64,000 bases of DNA from Gemmataceae bacterium. GTDB taxonomy: Bacteria > Planctomycetota > Planctomycetia > Gemmatales > Gemmataceae. Numbering within the stretch: the stretch's first letter is position 1; every line of letters starts with the position of its first letter. Below are positions 9,168-18,300 of the stretch, one piece after another. The stretch is taken from contig JAHBXO010000003.1 of assembly GCA_019636445.1 (NCBI GenBank), positions 229,213 through 293,212 on the forward strand, in the 5' to 3' direction. The position numbers were made by a program, and so were the translations under genes. The notes beneath the pieces were generated by a model. It saw only the letters and a list, made by a program, of their open reading frames with translations. It had not been told where the DNA came from and did not search any database.

Positions 9168-9511
9168 GCGGGCGAACGTCGTGGCGACGCCGCCATCCTT
9201 GGCGGTTTGCCACGGTGTTCGCGTTCTTAGGCTCCCTCTATTTCGCGGTGTTGCCGATCTGGAGCATTTGGCATGTCGGCGAATGGGAAGCCCTTGGAAG
9301 GGATGGCTTCATCTGGGAAGCCTTCGAGAGCGGTATCCGCATCCACGATCGTTTTGGCTTCAAGTCTGTTTACGTTTGGCATCTCGACAACATGAATCGG
9401 GGAGGGATTCTCATCGCGATCCTGCTACTGTCCGGTCGCTGGATCGCCGGTCGGGAATTGAAATGGTTGGAACGGTTGGCTGATCCGATGGACGACCCAC
9501 GACCGCTCTGA
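9164..9511 (+). CDS. Small two-helix membrane protein, function unknown
   Basis: A 115-residue protein whose ATG overlaps the stop of the giant gene (ATGA), so the two are translationally coupled. A positively charged N-terminus (SGRTSWRRRHPWR) precedes helix 1 (about 15-36); a second hydrophobic stretch (GGILIAILLLSGRWIAG) lies near residue 80. Between them is a roughly 45-residue tryptophan-rich loop, probably outside the cytoplasm. No family is recognised. The coupling suggests that it works with the giant membrane protein. Confidence 0.7.
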   Translation: MSGRTSWRRRHPWRFATVFAFLGSLYFAVLPIWSIWHVGEWEALGRDGFIWEAFESGIRIHDRFGFKSVYVWHLDNMNRGGILIAILLLSGRWIAGRELKWLERLADPMDDPRPL

Positions 9512-9526
9512 CGCGACGGAGCCGCC

Positions 9527-9562
9527 CGCGCTCGGCTTCGAAGACTCCGCCTCGCCGCTAAA
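9527..9562 (+). repeat. Solo right arm of the dispersed palindromic element
   Basis: This 36-base segment ending in CTCGCCGCTAAA is identical, apart from one base, to the right arm (46387-46422) of the full inverted-repeat element at 46339-46422. The matching left arm is absent here. It ends 4 bases before a TACACT hexamer and 16 bases before the nadB start. Confidence 0.8.
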
Positions 9563-9566
9563 CTGC

Positions 9567-9572
9567 TACACT
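9567..9572 (+). promoter_or_regulatory. Possible -10 box of nadB
   Basis: TACACT lies 6 bases before the nadB ATG with no Shine-Dalgarno sequence in between. If used, transcription would begin at or next to the A of the start codon, giving a leaderless message. There is no clear -35 hexamer, because that position falls within the repeat arm. Confidence 0.3.
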
Positions 9573-9578
9573 GGCTCC

Positions 9579-11186
9579 ATGTCGCCGAACCGCTACCTCG
9601 TTTCATTCGATTCCCGTACCGCGATCCACCGTTTCGCGGACATCCTCGTTGTCGGGGCCGGGATTGCCGGGTTGCGCGCGGCGCTGGAAGTCCCGCCGGA
9701 TCTCGCCGTCCTGGTCGTCACCAAGGATCGGCTCACCGAAAGCAACAGCAGCTACGCGCAAGGCGGCATCGCCGGCGTGCTCTCGCCGGAGGACACGTTC
9801 GAGAACCACATCGACGACACGCTCGTCGCCGGGGACGGCCTCTGCGACCGCGCGGTCGTCGAGCGCGTCGTCCGCGACGCACCGGCCGAGATCGAAAAGC
9901 TCGTCGAGTTCGGCACCAAGTTCGACCTCGAAAATGGCCATCTGGCGCTCACTCGTGAAGGCGGCCACAGCCACCGGCGGATCGTGCACGCCCTCGGCGA
10001 CGCGACCGGCCACGAGATGATGCGTGCCGTGATCGCCAGGGCGAAAGCCACGCCGAACATCACCCTCTGGGACGACACCTTCACCATCGACCTGCTGACG
10101 GATGCGGGCGGCTGCGTTGGCGCGATCGTGTGGCGGCCGAACGCCGGAGTCGTCATCGTCTGGGCGAAGCAGGTAATCCTCGCGTCCGGCGGCTGCGGCA
10201 TGGTCTACCGCGAGACGACGAACCCGCCCGTCGCCACCGGCGACGGCATGGCGGCCGCCTACCGTGCCGGGGCCGAACTCCGCGACATGGAGTTCATGCA
10301 GTTCCACCCCACCGTGCTTTACGTCGCCGGGTCGGCCCGTTCGCTCATCAGCGAAGCCGTGCGCGGCGAAGGGGCGTACCTCCGCGACGTCCACGGCGTG
10401 CGCTTCATGCCGAACGAGGACCCGCGCGGCGAGCTGGCCCCGCGCGACGTCGTCTCGCGCGCCATCTTCCGCACGATGGAACGCACGCAGCATTCGAACG
10501 TGTACCTCGACCTCTCGCACCTGCCGCGCGAACTCGTGATGACGCGATTCCCTGGCATCGCGAAGGTCTGCCGCAGCTTCGGCTTGGACATCGCGAAGGA
10601 CCGCATCCCGGTGCGGCCCGGGGCGCACTACATGGTCGGCGGCGTGACGGTGGACGCCGACGGGCGCACGACCGTGCCAAACCTCTGGGCCGCCGGCGAG
10701 GTCACGTCCAGTGGGCTGCACGGGGCGAACCGGCTCGCGTCGAACTCGCTTATCGAGGGCCTCGTGTACGGTGCCGCGTGCGGTCGCGGCGCAGCCAAAG
10801 CGGCTCGAACGATGCCGGGCGATCTCCGTGCCCTGCCCCTCCGATTTATCGCCCACGACGACGAACCGGACGAACGGCTTGATGTTCCCGACCTCACGAA
10901 CGCTCTCCGCAGCCTGATGGTCCGCAAGATGGGAATTGTCCGCGATCGGATTCGCCTCGAAGAAGCCAAGGCGGACGTGGATTTCTGGTGCCGGTACGTG
11001 CTGGTCCGCGAGTTCGATCGCCGATCGGGATGGGAACTGCAGAACCTGCTGACGGTCGCCCGGCTCATGATCAACGCCGCGTCGGCGCGGGAAGAATCGC
11101 GCGGCACTCATTACCGAAGCGATTTTCCCGAACGCGCCGACGCGACCGGATGGAACGTTCGCCACGTCACGGCGCGATCGACCTGA
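9579..11186 (+). CDS. nadB: L-aspartate oxidase
   Basis: Flavoenzyme that oxidises L-aspartate to iminoaspartate, the first step of de novo NAD synthesis; cytoplasmic. 535 residues, normal length. Visible marks: FAD-binding ILVVGAGIAGLRAAL near residue 22, SSYAQGGIAGVLSPEDTFENHIDDT, the GGHSHRRIVHALGDATG segment, HPTVLY, RPGAHYMVGGV, and GLHGANRLASNSLIEGLVYG before a helical C-terminal domain. GANRLASNSL and the short helical tail favour NadB over succinate dehydrogenase/fumarate reductase SdhA. nadA and nadC are not next to it. No Shine-Dalgarno is seen upstream. Confidence 0.94.
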   Translation: MSPNRYLVSFDSRTAIHRFADILVVGAGIAGLRAALEVPPDLAVLVVTKDRLTESNSSYAQGGIAGVLSPEDTFENHIDDTLVAGDGLCDRAVVERVVRDAPAEIEKLVEFGTKFDLENGHLALTREGGHSHRRIVHALGDATGHEMMRAVIARAKATPNITLWDDTFTIDLLTDAGGCVGAIVWRPNAGVVIVWAKQVILASGGCGMVYRETTNPPVATGDGMAAAYRAGAELRDMEFMQFHPTVLYVAGSARSLISEAVRGEGAYLRDVHGVRFMPNEDPRGELAPRDVVSRAIFRTMERTQHSNVYLDLSHLPRELVMTRFPGIAKVCRSFGLDIAKDRIPVRPGAHYMVGGVTVDADGRTTVPNLWAAGEVTSSGLHGANRLASNSLIEGLVYGAACGRGAAKAARTMPGDLRALPLRFIAHDDEPDERLDVPDLTNALRSLMVRKMGIVRDRIRLEEAKADVDFWCRYVLVREFDRRSGWELQNLLTVARLMINAASAREESRGTHYRSDFPERADATGWNVRHVTARST

Positions 11187-11446
11187 GCGCGGGCCATGAA
11201 TGCCGAAGATCCCGGCATTCGATGATGCTACCGCACACAACGCGATCCGATCGCCCAACCGAATTGAACGAATCGCAAGGACTCCAAAGGCGGAATTCCG
11301 GCGGAAGTTTCAGCAACAACGGACAAATTTCATCGGGCCTACTTGTTCGGCACAGTGATTGCAAATCATAGATCGCCAAACCTCCCACCGACCTTTGGCA
11401 CCTCCCCACGTCGTCGTTCGTATTCATTTTCCATCGGAGTTCGCAC
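11187..11446. other. Intergenic region upstream of the DUF1559 gene
   Basis: These 260 bases have no ORF with coding character, tRNA or strong hairpin. They are visibly richer in A and T than the genes on either side, as expected for the promoter of the DUF1559 gene. I could not pick a convincing -35/-10 pair. Confidence 0.5.
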
Positions 11447-12394
11447 ATGCGTTTGACCCGGCGCCGCCGTTCGGCGGCATTTACCCTCATCGAATTACTC
11501 GTCGTCATCGCCATCATCGCCATCCTGATCGGTCTGCTTCTGCCTGCGGTTCAGAAGGTCCGAGAAGCGGCAGCAAGGATGAAGTGCCAGAACAACCTCA
11601 AGCAGATTGGTCTTGCGCTACACAACCACGAGAGCGCCCTCGGCAAATTCCCCATGGGGCAGCGTGGCCCGTCGGTCGCCAATGCGAACTGGCGCGTCGA
11701 GTTGTTCCCGTACATGGAGCTGGACAACGTATTCCGCCAACTCAATCGGAACGACGTCTACAACAGCGCGGTGCTGAACAACCTGGTCATTCCGACCTGG
11801 AAGTGCCCGTCCACGAACCTGCCCGACACGCAGCCGACCTCGTGGGTGACTTGGTGGACGAACAACAACCATCAGGTGCCCGCCTATCAGGGCGTGATGG
11901 GTGCCTACCCCGATCCGGTCGCGGCGACCGGGAAGACTTATCCGTCGAATTACGGCGGCTGGTGGTCCAACGGAGGCATGCTCGTCGCGAATGAATCGAC
12001 GCGCATCGCCGACGCCACCGACGGACTGTCGAACACGATCATCGTTGCGGAGCAATCGGCACCGGTGAACATCACCGATATCCGTAACGGCTATTACACG
12101 CCTTGGGGTTCGGTCACCACCGCGAACACCGTCTCGGCCATGACCTCGGCGAATACGCCGGACCTCTGGGGCATGGGCCTGACTTGCGTGGCATACGCTC
12201 CCAACTCCAAGACCCCCGCCGCCGGGTCCAGCGCCTCCTACCACGGGAACACGATCCTGAATTCGTACCACACCAACGGCCTCAACGTGCTCATGGGCGA
12301 CGGGTCGGTCGCGTATTTCCCGAGCAGCGTCGACTTCCCGACTTTCCAGAAGTTGTGCGTCAAGAACGACGGTTTGGTCACGAGCCTTCAATAA
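11447..12394 (+). CDS. DUF1559 protein with type II/IV prepilin-like N-terminus
   Basis: A 315-residue member of the DUF1559 family, which is massively amplified in planctomycetes. After a basic leader ([10 protein letters not shown]) comes the prepilin cleavage and methylation motif [20 protein letters not shown] and then [27 protein letters not shown]. The C-terminal H-x9-DG signature region is present ([20 protein letters not shown]). These proteins are probably processed by a prepilin peptidase and assembled at the envelope as pseudopilins; the exact role is unknown. The next gene, a small lipoprotein 23 bases on, is its usual companion and the two are probably co-transcribed. Confidence 0.93.
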   Translation: MRLTRRRRSAAFTLIELLVVIAIIAILIGLLLPAVQKVREAAARMKCQNNLKQIGLALHNHESALGKFPMGQRGPSVANANWRVELFPYMELDNVFRQLNRNDVYNSAVLNNLVIPTWKCPSTNLPDTQPTSWVTWWTNNNHQVPAYQGVMGAYPDPVAATGKTYPSNYGGWWSNGGMLVANESTRIADATDGLSNTIIVAEQSAPVNITDIRNGYYTPWGSVTTANTVSAMTSANTPDLWGMGLTCVAYAPNSKTPAAGSSASYHGNTILNSYHTNGLNVLMGDGSVAYFPSSVDFPTFQKLCVKNDGLVTSLQ

Positions 12395-12417
12395 CTCAAC
12401 ATCGAGGAATCGAGTCC

Positions 12418-12825
12418 ATGGCTATTGTGAAGACCTTTCGACGAACCTACTGGGCATCAATTGTCGCCGTCCTGATGGCTGCTGGATGCGGCAGTGAAAA
12501 GCCGACCGGCACGTTGACCGGCACCGTATCCTGCAACGGATCGACGGTCCATTCCGGAAACGTGAACCTGATTTCGACCGCCGGCGACGGAGCCATGGCG
12601 AAGATCGCCGAGAACGGGACTTTCAAAGTGGACGGCCCGCTTCCCGCCGGCGAATACCGCGTTTACCTGAGTGCTCCGGTCCCCGAGCCGCTGCCGCCGG
12701 GACAGAAACCACCGAAGGTACCGAAATTCGAAGTGCCACCGAAGTTCACGGATGTTGCGACCACGAAAATGACCGTCACGGTAAAGCCAGGCCAGAACGA
12801 TGTGCCTCTGGAGTTCAAGGACTAA
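12418..12825 (+). CDS. Small carboxypeptidase-regulatory-like lipoprotein
   Basis: A 135-residue protein with a type II signal peptide and lipobox LMAAGC (lipidated Cys about residue 22). The rest is one beta-sandwich domain of the transthyretin/carboxypeptidase-regulatory type: GTLTGTVSCNGSTVHSGNVNLIS, FKVDGPLPAGEYRVYLSAP, and a KPGQNDVPLEFK end. A longer frame exists upstream but overlaps the DUF1559 gene; the ATG at 12418 gives a clean signal peptide. Small lipoproteins of this type commonly follow DUF1559 genes in planctomycetes. A strong terminator ends the unit. Confidence 0.85.
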   Translation: MAIVKTFRRTYWASIVAVLMAAGCGSEKPTGTLTGTVSCNGSTVHSGNVNLISTAGDGAMAKIAENGTFKVDGPLPAGEYRVYLSAPVPEPLPPGQKPPKVPKFEVPPKFTDVATTKMTVTVKPGQNDVPLEFKD

Positions 12826-12854
12826 TTGAATCTTTCAGGATCGAAATGATACCG

Positions 12855-12890
12855 AACGCTTCCTCGATTCCGAGGAAGCGTTTTCTCTTT
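12855..12890 (+). terminator. Rho-independent terminator
   Basis: A perfect 12-bp stem (AACGCTTCCTCG, loop ATTC) is followed by TTCTCTTT. It ends the DUF1559/lipoprotein unit and abuts the stop codon of the convergent phosphohexomutase gene, whose transcript also meets the stem but without a U-tract. Confidence 0.85.
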
Positions 12891-14236
12891 CATGAGGTGA
12901 GTACCGCCCCCGCCTCGTCACACAACTCCTTGGCCTGGCCTTCCGTCGGGGCCTCGGCGATGGCGCGGACGATCGGTTCGGTGTTACTGCCGCGGACGTG
13001 CAACCACCAATCGGGACCGTCGAGTCGTAGGCCATCGAGCGTATTCCGGGCCGCGTCGGGCCAGCGGCGTTCGAGCTTCGAGAAGGCCTCGCCCAATCGT
13101 TCCCGGCTCACGTGGAACTTGGTCTTCACCATCGAATACTTGGGCAACTCGGCAACGAGTAGCGAGAGCGGCTTTCCTTCCTCCGCCATCAAGCTCAGGA
13201 CGAGCGCCATGCCGATGTACGGGTCGCGGACCCAGCCAACACGCGGGTCGATGACGCCGCCGTTCCCTTCCCCGCCAACAACGGCTTTCACCGCTCGGAT
13301 CTTCTCGACGACGTTCGCCTCGCCGACGGCGGCGCGGTGAAACTCGCAGCCGGCCAGCCGCGCCAGGTCCTCGCTCATGCGGGACGTGCTCATGTTGACG
13401 ACGACCGGCCCGCGCTCCTGTCGCAATCGGTACTTCACGGCCAGCGCGAGCGTCGCCTCCTCGCTCACGCAATCGCCCTTCTCGTCGATGAGCGCCAGCC
13501 GATCGGCGTCGGGATCCAGCACAAAGCCGACGTGGCAGCCGTGTTGTTGCACCCAAGGGGCGACGTCGACGAGGTGCGCCGGAGTCGGTTCCGGTTCGTG
13601 CGCGAAGACGCCGTTCGGATCGCAGTTGTGCTGCACGACCTCGCAACCGAGGTCGGCGAGGAGTTTGGCGGCGAGCGGTCCGCCGGCGCCGCCGTTGCCG
13701 TCGACGAAGGCACGAAACCGACCGACGGCGACGGTGGCGACACTGACGAGGTTCAAGACGATCGCGGCATGTTCGTCGGCCACGCCCGGCGGCACGCGCA
13801 CGGTGCCGAGGCCGTCCCATTTCGCCAGGCTGAACTCCCCGGCGGTGAAGAGTCGTTTCACTTCCTGTCCGGCGGTCGCGGGAAGGACGGCGCCGTCGCG
13901 GCCGAACATCTTGAGGCCGTTCCACGGTGCGGGGTTGTGGCTGGCGGTGATCTGCACGGCACCGGCGGCGCCGAGGTTTCGCACGGCGATGCCGACGGTC
14001 GGCGTCGGTGCGATGCCGATGTCGTCGATGGCGCAGCCGGCGGCGAGCAGACCGGAGTAGACCGCGTGCCGGAGCATGTCGCCGCTCGGTCGCGAATCGC
14101 GCGACACGACGACACGCCCGCCCTTGAGGTACGTGCCAAGGGCACAGCCGAAGCGCGCCGCCGCGTCCGGCGTGAGCGACTCCCCGACGATCCCGCGAAT
14201 GCCCGACACGCCGACGATCAAATCTGGATGGTGCAT
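12890..14236 (-). CDS. Phosphoglucosamine/phosphohexose mutase family protein
   Basis: A 448-residue alpha-D-phosphohexomutase, cytoplasmic. Domain marks in order: GVSGIRGIVGESLTP at the N-terminus, active-site serine loop ITASHNP with S99, metal loop DPDADRLALID (the usual DGDxDR with Pro for Gly), sugar-specificity loop GGEGNGG, and the phosphate-binding loop RGSNTEPIVR. The GEGNGG loop and length favour phosphoglucosamine mutase (GlmM-like, glucosamine-6-P to glucosamine-1-P for peptidoglycan/LPS precursors), but glucose or mannose activity cannot be excluded. The ATG at 14236 gives the family N-terminus; another at 14272 would add 12 residues. Confidence 0.88.
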   Translation of the reverse strand: MHHPDLIVGVSGIRGIVGESLTPDAAARFGCALGTYLKGGRVVVSRDSRPSGDMLRHAVYSGLLAAGCAIDDIGIAPTPTVGIAVRNLGAAGAVQITASHNPAPWNGLKMFGRDGAVLPATAGQEVKRLFTAGEFSLAKWDGLGTVRVPPGVADEHAAIVLNLVSVATVAVGRFRAFVDGNGGAGGPLAAKLLADLGCEVVQHNCDPNGVFAHEPEPTPAHLVDVAPWVQQHGCHVGFVLDPDADRLALIDEKGDCVSEEATLALAVKYRLRQERGPVVVNMSTSRMSEDLARLAGCEFHRAAVGEANVVEKIRAVKAVVGGEGNGGVIDPRVGWVRDPYIGMALVLSLMAEEGKPLSLLVAELPKYSMVKTKFHVSRERLGEAFSKLERRWPDAARNTLDGLRLDGPDWWLHVRGSNTEPIVRAIAEAPTEGQAKELCDEAGAVLTS

Positions 14237-14381
14237 CCGGCTATTGTGGGAGGCGGCGAGGGCGGCCGCCATGTGAACAAACTGAAATCACTATCCAACG
14301 CGAACGTCTTGATTCCGTAGCCTGGTTGGTCCTTCACCGGCGAGCTTGGTAGTTTGAGCGAAACCCATTTGGGGTAATGGT

Positions 14382-15302
14382 GTGAGTCTCGTGGTGCGGA
14401 TTGGCCTGTTCTTCTTCCTGATCGCCCTCGCGGCGCTGGGGCTGGCCGCGTTCCGCGCCGGCGGATCCGCCGAACGCGTCTGGGGCCACCGCGGCGTGCT
14501 CGACGGCGACTTCGTCCGCCCCCGCGCCGCCACCATCCTCGGCGACAAACTCTACATCGTCGACTTCACCGCCCGCATCCAGTGCTATACGCTCGATGGC
14601 GACTACGCCGGCGTCACGTTCACTACGCCCGACTTCCGCAACGGTCGGCCCAGCGGCCTCGGTACCGCGCCAGACGGCAACCTCCTCGTCGCCGATTCGC
14701 ACTACCACGCGCTCCGCGTCTACTCGCCGGACGGAATGGAATTGAAGGTCTTCGGCGGAACAAGCGGCCGCGAAGCGGGGCAGTTCGGCTACCTCAGCGA
14801 TTGCGTTCAGGACGACGACGGAAACTTCTTCCTCTCCGAGTTCGGCGAGAACGACCGGATCACCAAGCTCGACAAGGAGGGGAAGTTCGTGACGTGCTGG
14901 GGGCGTAACGGCACGGGTGACGGCGAGTTCCAGCGCGTGCGGGCGCTCGCGTTCGGGCCGGACGGCCTGCTGTACGTCGCGGATGCCTGCAACCACCGCG
15001 TGCAGGTGTTCGAGAAGTCCGGAGCGTTCGTACGCGTCCTCGGCGGGCCGGGCACCGAGCCGGGGCGTTTCGCGTACCCGTACGATCTCGCATTCGACCC
15101 GGACGGATTCCTGTACGTCGTGGAGCGTGGGAACGCGCGCGTGCAGAAGCTGGCGCGGGACGGCACGCCGCTCGCGAGTTGGGGATCGCCGGGCCGGGCG
15201 CCCGGCCATCTGGCCGACCCGTGGGCGATCGCCATCGATCGGCTCGGCCGCATCCACATAATTGACACGGAGAACCACCGCGTTCAGCGGGTGAAATTCT
15301 GA
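14382..15302 (+). CDS. NHL-repeat beta-propeller protein, membrane anchored
   Basis: A 306-residue protein starting at GTG after GGGGTAATGGT. Residues about 3-25 form a signal anchor. The rest is a six-bladed NHL propeller, with recurring blades of the type GPDGLLYVADACNHRVQVF, DPDGFLYVVERGNARVQKL and DRLGRIHIIDTENHRVQRV. NHL propellers bind proteins or ligands and often have no catalytic role. Its stop codon overlaps the ATG of the vWA gene by one base, so it is the first gene of the NHL-vWA-MoxR operon; it may be the sensory or docking part of that system (inference). Confidence 0.88.
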   Translation: MSLVVRIGLFFFLIALAALGLAAFRAGGSAERVWGHRGVLDGDFVRPRAATILGDKLYIVDFTARIQCYTLDGDYAGVTFTTPDFRNGRPSGLGTAPDGNLLVADSHYHALRVYSPDGMELKVFGGTSGREAGQFGYLSDCVQDDDGNFFLSEFGENDRITKLDKEGKFVTCWGRNGTGDGEFQRVRALAFGPDGLLYVADACNHRVQVFEKSGAFVRVLGGPGTEPGRFAYPYDLAFDPDGFLYVVERGNARVQKLARDGTPLASWGSPGRAPGHLADPWAIAIDRLGRIHIIDTENHRVQRVKF

Positions 15303-18300
15303 TGGTTCGGTTGAACGAATTCCTGGCGACTCACTGGCTCGCCGTCGCGGCACTCATCGCGGCCGCGGCCTTGGGTTGGCGGCTGCGCCGTCATCCCGCC
15401 GGCGCGATCGGTCTGGCCGGCGGACTCTCGGCGTTCGCGTTCGGCGGCTTCACGTTCACGAACGCTTCGATCGATCTCTTCGGCCGGTACGACCTCGGCT
15501 CGGTGTTGCTGGGCGTCGGTGTCGGTGGCTTCCTGCTGCTGCTGGCCATCCTCGTGCTCGGCCGCGTCTGGTCGCCAGCAGCGGCGCTCGCGTTCGCGGG
15601 CATCGCGTTCGTCGGCCTCGGCGGCTGGGCCGAAGCCGCAACGGGCGAAGCACTCGCCGAACTCGCGCGGCTGACGCGCTCCGTGCAGTTCACACGCCCG
15701 CTCTGGCTCCTCGCGCTCGTCGCCCTGCCGTGGGTCGTCCTCGCGGCGCGGCGCAGCCTGTCCGGCCTTGGCCCGGCGCGCAAGTGGTGCGCCATCGCCC
15801 TGCGCGGCGGCGTCGTGGCGGCGCTCGCGTGCGCGCTAGCGGAGCCACGCGTCAACCGGCCCAGCGAAAACGTCGCGCTCCTCTTCCTCCTCGACCGGTC
15901 CCAGAGCATCCCGCAGGACATTGAACCGGGTGAGAATGTCGTCGACCGCGTCGACCGTCGTTGGCTTCGCACACGCGATTTTGTCCGTAATGCCGTGCTG
16001 CTCCGCGGCGTCGAGCATGCGCGGGACAAGTCCGGCGTGATCCTCTTCGGTAAACGCCCGAAGCTCGCACTGCCCCCAGCTTCGGTCCGCGACAAGTTCG
16101 ACGTGGACGAACGCATGGCCGGCCCGATCGACGGCCAGTACACGGACATCGCCGCCGCCCTCAAGCTCGCGCTCGCGTCCTTCCCCGAAGGTGCCGGCAA
16201 ACGGATCGTACTCGTTAGCGACGGGAACGAGAACATCGGCTCCGCCGTCGAACAGGCCGCCCTCGCGAAGCAGAACGGCGCGCAGATCGACGTGATCGCG
16301 GTCGCGCCTGGTTACCGCAACGAAAACGAAGTGCTCGTGCAATCCGTCGAGGCGCCACCTGTCACGACGACCGGCACGCAACTGCCCCTGCGCGTGCTGC
16401 TCCGCAATACCAGCCCGACGCGCGTCGTCCGCGGCTTTCTGGAACTCGTGCGCGTCGGCCTGAACGACGATGGCAGCGAGAAGATCGAACTGGTCGCCAT
16501 CGAGAACGATCAACCGCAAGTGCTGGATGCGCCGCGCGGTAAGCCGGCGACAATCATCCTTCAGCCGGGCTTGAATTCCCTGCGATTCCGCGACGTGCCG
16601 CCCAAGCCAGGCGAGACGTCTTTCTCGTATCGGGCCACCTTCACCCCGGTGCTCAGCGGCCTGCCGACGAAGGACGGCCAACTGGACAACATCGTCCTCG
16701 GCATGCCGAACGACCGCGTGGCGAACAACCGCGCCACCGCCGCCGTCGTGATGCGCGGCCAGCGGCGCGTGCTCTTCATCGAAGAGCCGGTCGGGGGCCG
16801 TTCGCCGCACGCGCACCTCGTGCGCACCCTGCTTCGCGCCGAGGTCAAAGTGTCCGTCGTCTCACCCGCTCGACTCCCTGCCGAACCGGCCGACTTCGCC
16901 CTGTTCCTCACGAACTACGATTGCATCGTCCTCGCGAACGTCCCGGCCGAGTTCTTCAGCCGCGATCAGATGGAGGCGATCCGCGCCTCCGTCCACGATC
17001 AAGGCACCGGCCTTGTCATGATCGGCGGCCCCGATTCCTACGGCCCCGGCGGCTACCAGAAAACGCCGATCGAAGAGGCCTTACCGGTCGAATGCGAGAT
17101 CAAATCACCGCTCGCCGCGGGCAAGGGCGGACTCGTGCTCGTCATGCACGCGTCCGAAATGGCCGACGGCAACCACTGGCAGAAGGTCATCGCCCGACTC
17201 GCGATCGAACGGCTCAGCGCACCGGACATGGTTGGCGTCATGCAATACGGCTTCGGCGCCGGCGCCGCCGGCATCAGTTGGGTCATCCCCTTTCAGACGG
17301 TTGGCGAAGACAAGAGTCGCCTACTCGCCAAGATCGATCGGATGGACCCGCAGGACATGCCCGACTTCGATCCGTTCCTCACGGCCGCCGCCGATACGCT
17401 TGCCGATCCGGCGCACAACCTCTCGGTGAAGCACTGCATCGTCATATCCGACGGCGATCCGCAATACGGCGTCGCCGGCCAGGCCGCCACCGCGAAGATG
17501 GCGGCAAACGCGATCACCTGCACGACCGTCGGCGTCGCCACCCACGGCCAGGCCGAATCGACCAAGATGAAGAGCATCGCCGAGGCCACCAAGGACGGCC
17601 GCGGCAACCCCGGCGCCTACTACGAACCGAAGGACCCCAGCCAGTTGCCAAGCATCTACATCAAGGAAAGTCGCCGCATCAGTCAATCGTTCATTTACGA
17701 CAAGCCGTTCCTGCCGAAACACCTCGTCGTCGGTTCGATCACCGAAGGCATACCCCGCGAACTGCCGGCGTTGCGCGGTTTCGTGCGCACCACCTACAAG
17801 GAATCCCCGCTCGCGCAGTTCCGCATCGAAGGCCCGCGCCTCGCGGACGACCTGCGCTTCCCGATCCTCGCGAGCTGGCAGTACGGCCTTGGCAAGGCGG
17901 TCGCCTTCACTTCCGACGCCCGCACCCAACCGACGGACAACGTGAAGGGCTGGGACGCCGACTGGGTCGAGTCGGACATTTACAAGAAGTTCTGGGAGCA
18001 AGCGGTGAACTGGGCGCTGCGCCCGGCCGAGGCGGGGCGCATGACCGTCGCGTCGGAATATCGCGAGGGGCGCGTGCGCGTGACCGTGACCGCGCGGGAC
18101 GAGCGCGACCGGCCCGTCAACGGCCTGGACCTCGATGGCAAGATCACCCTGCCTCGCGCGCCGAAGCCGGGCGAAAAGGTGCCGACGATCGGCTTCAAAC
18201 GGAAGGGGCCAGGCCAATACGAAGCCGAGTTCGCCGCCGAGGACGCCGGTACGTACTTCGTCACCGTGCAGGGCCGGCAGCCGGGCGTCGGCGCGGCGCA

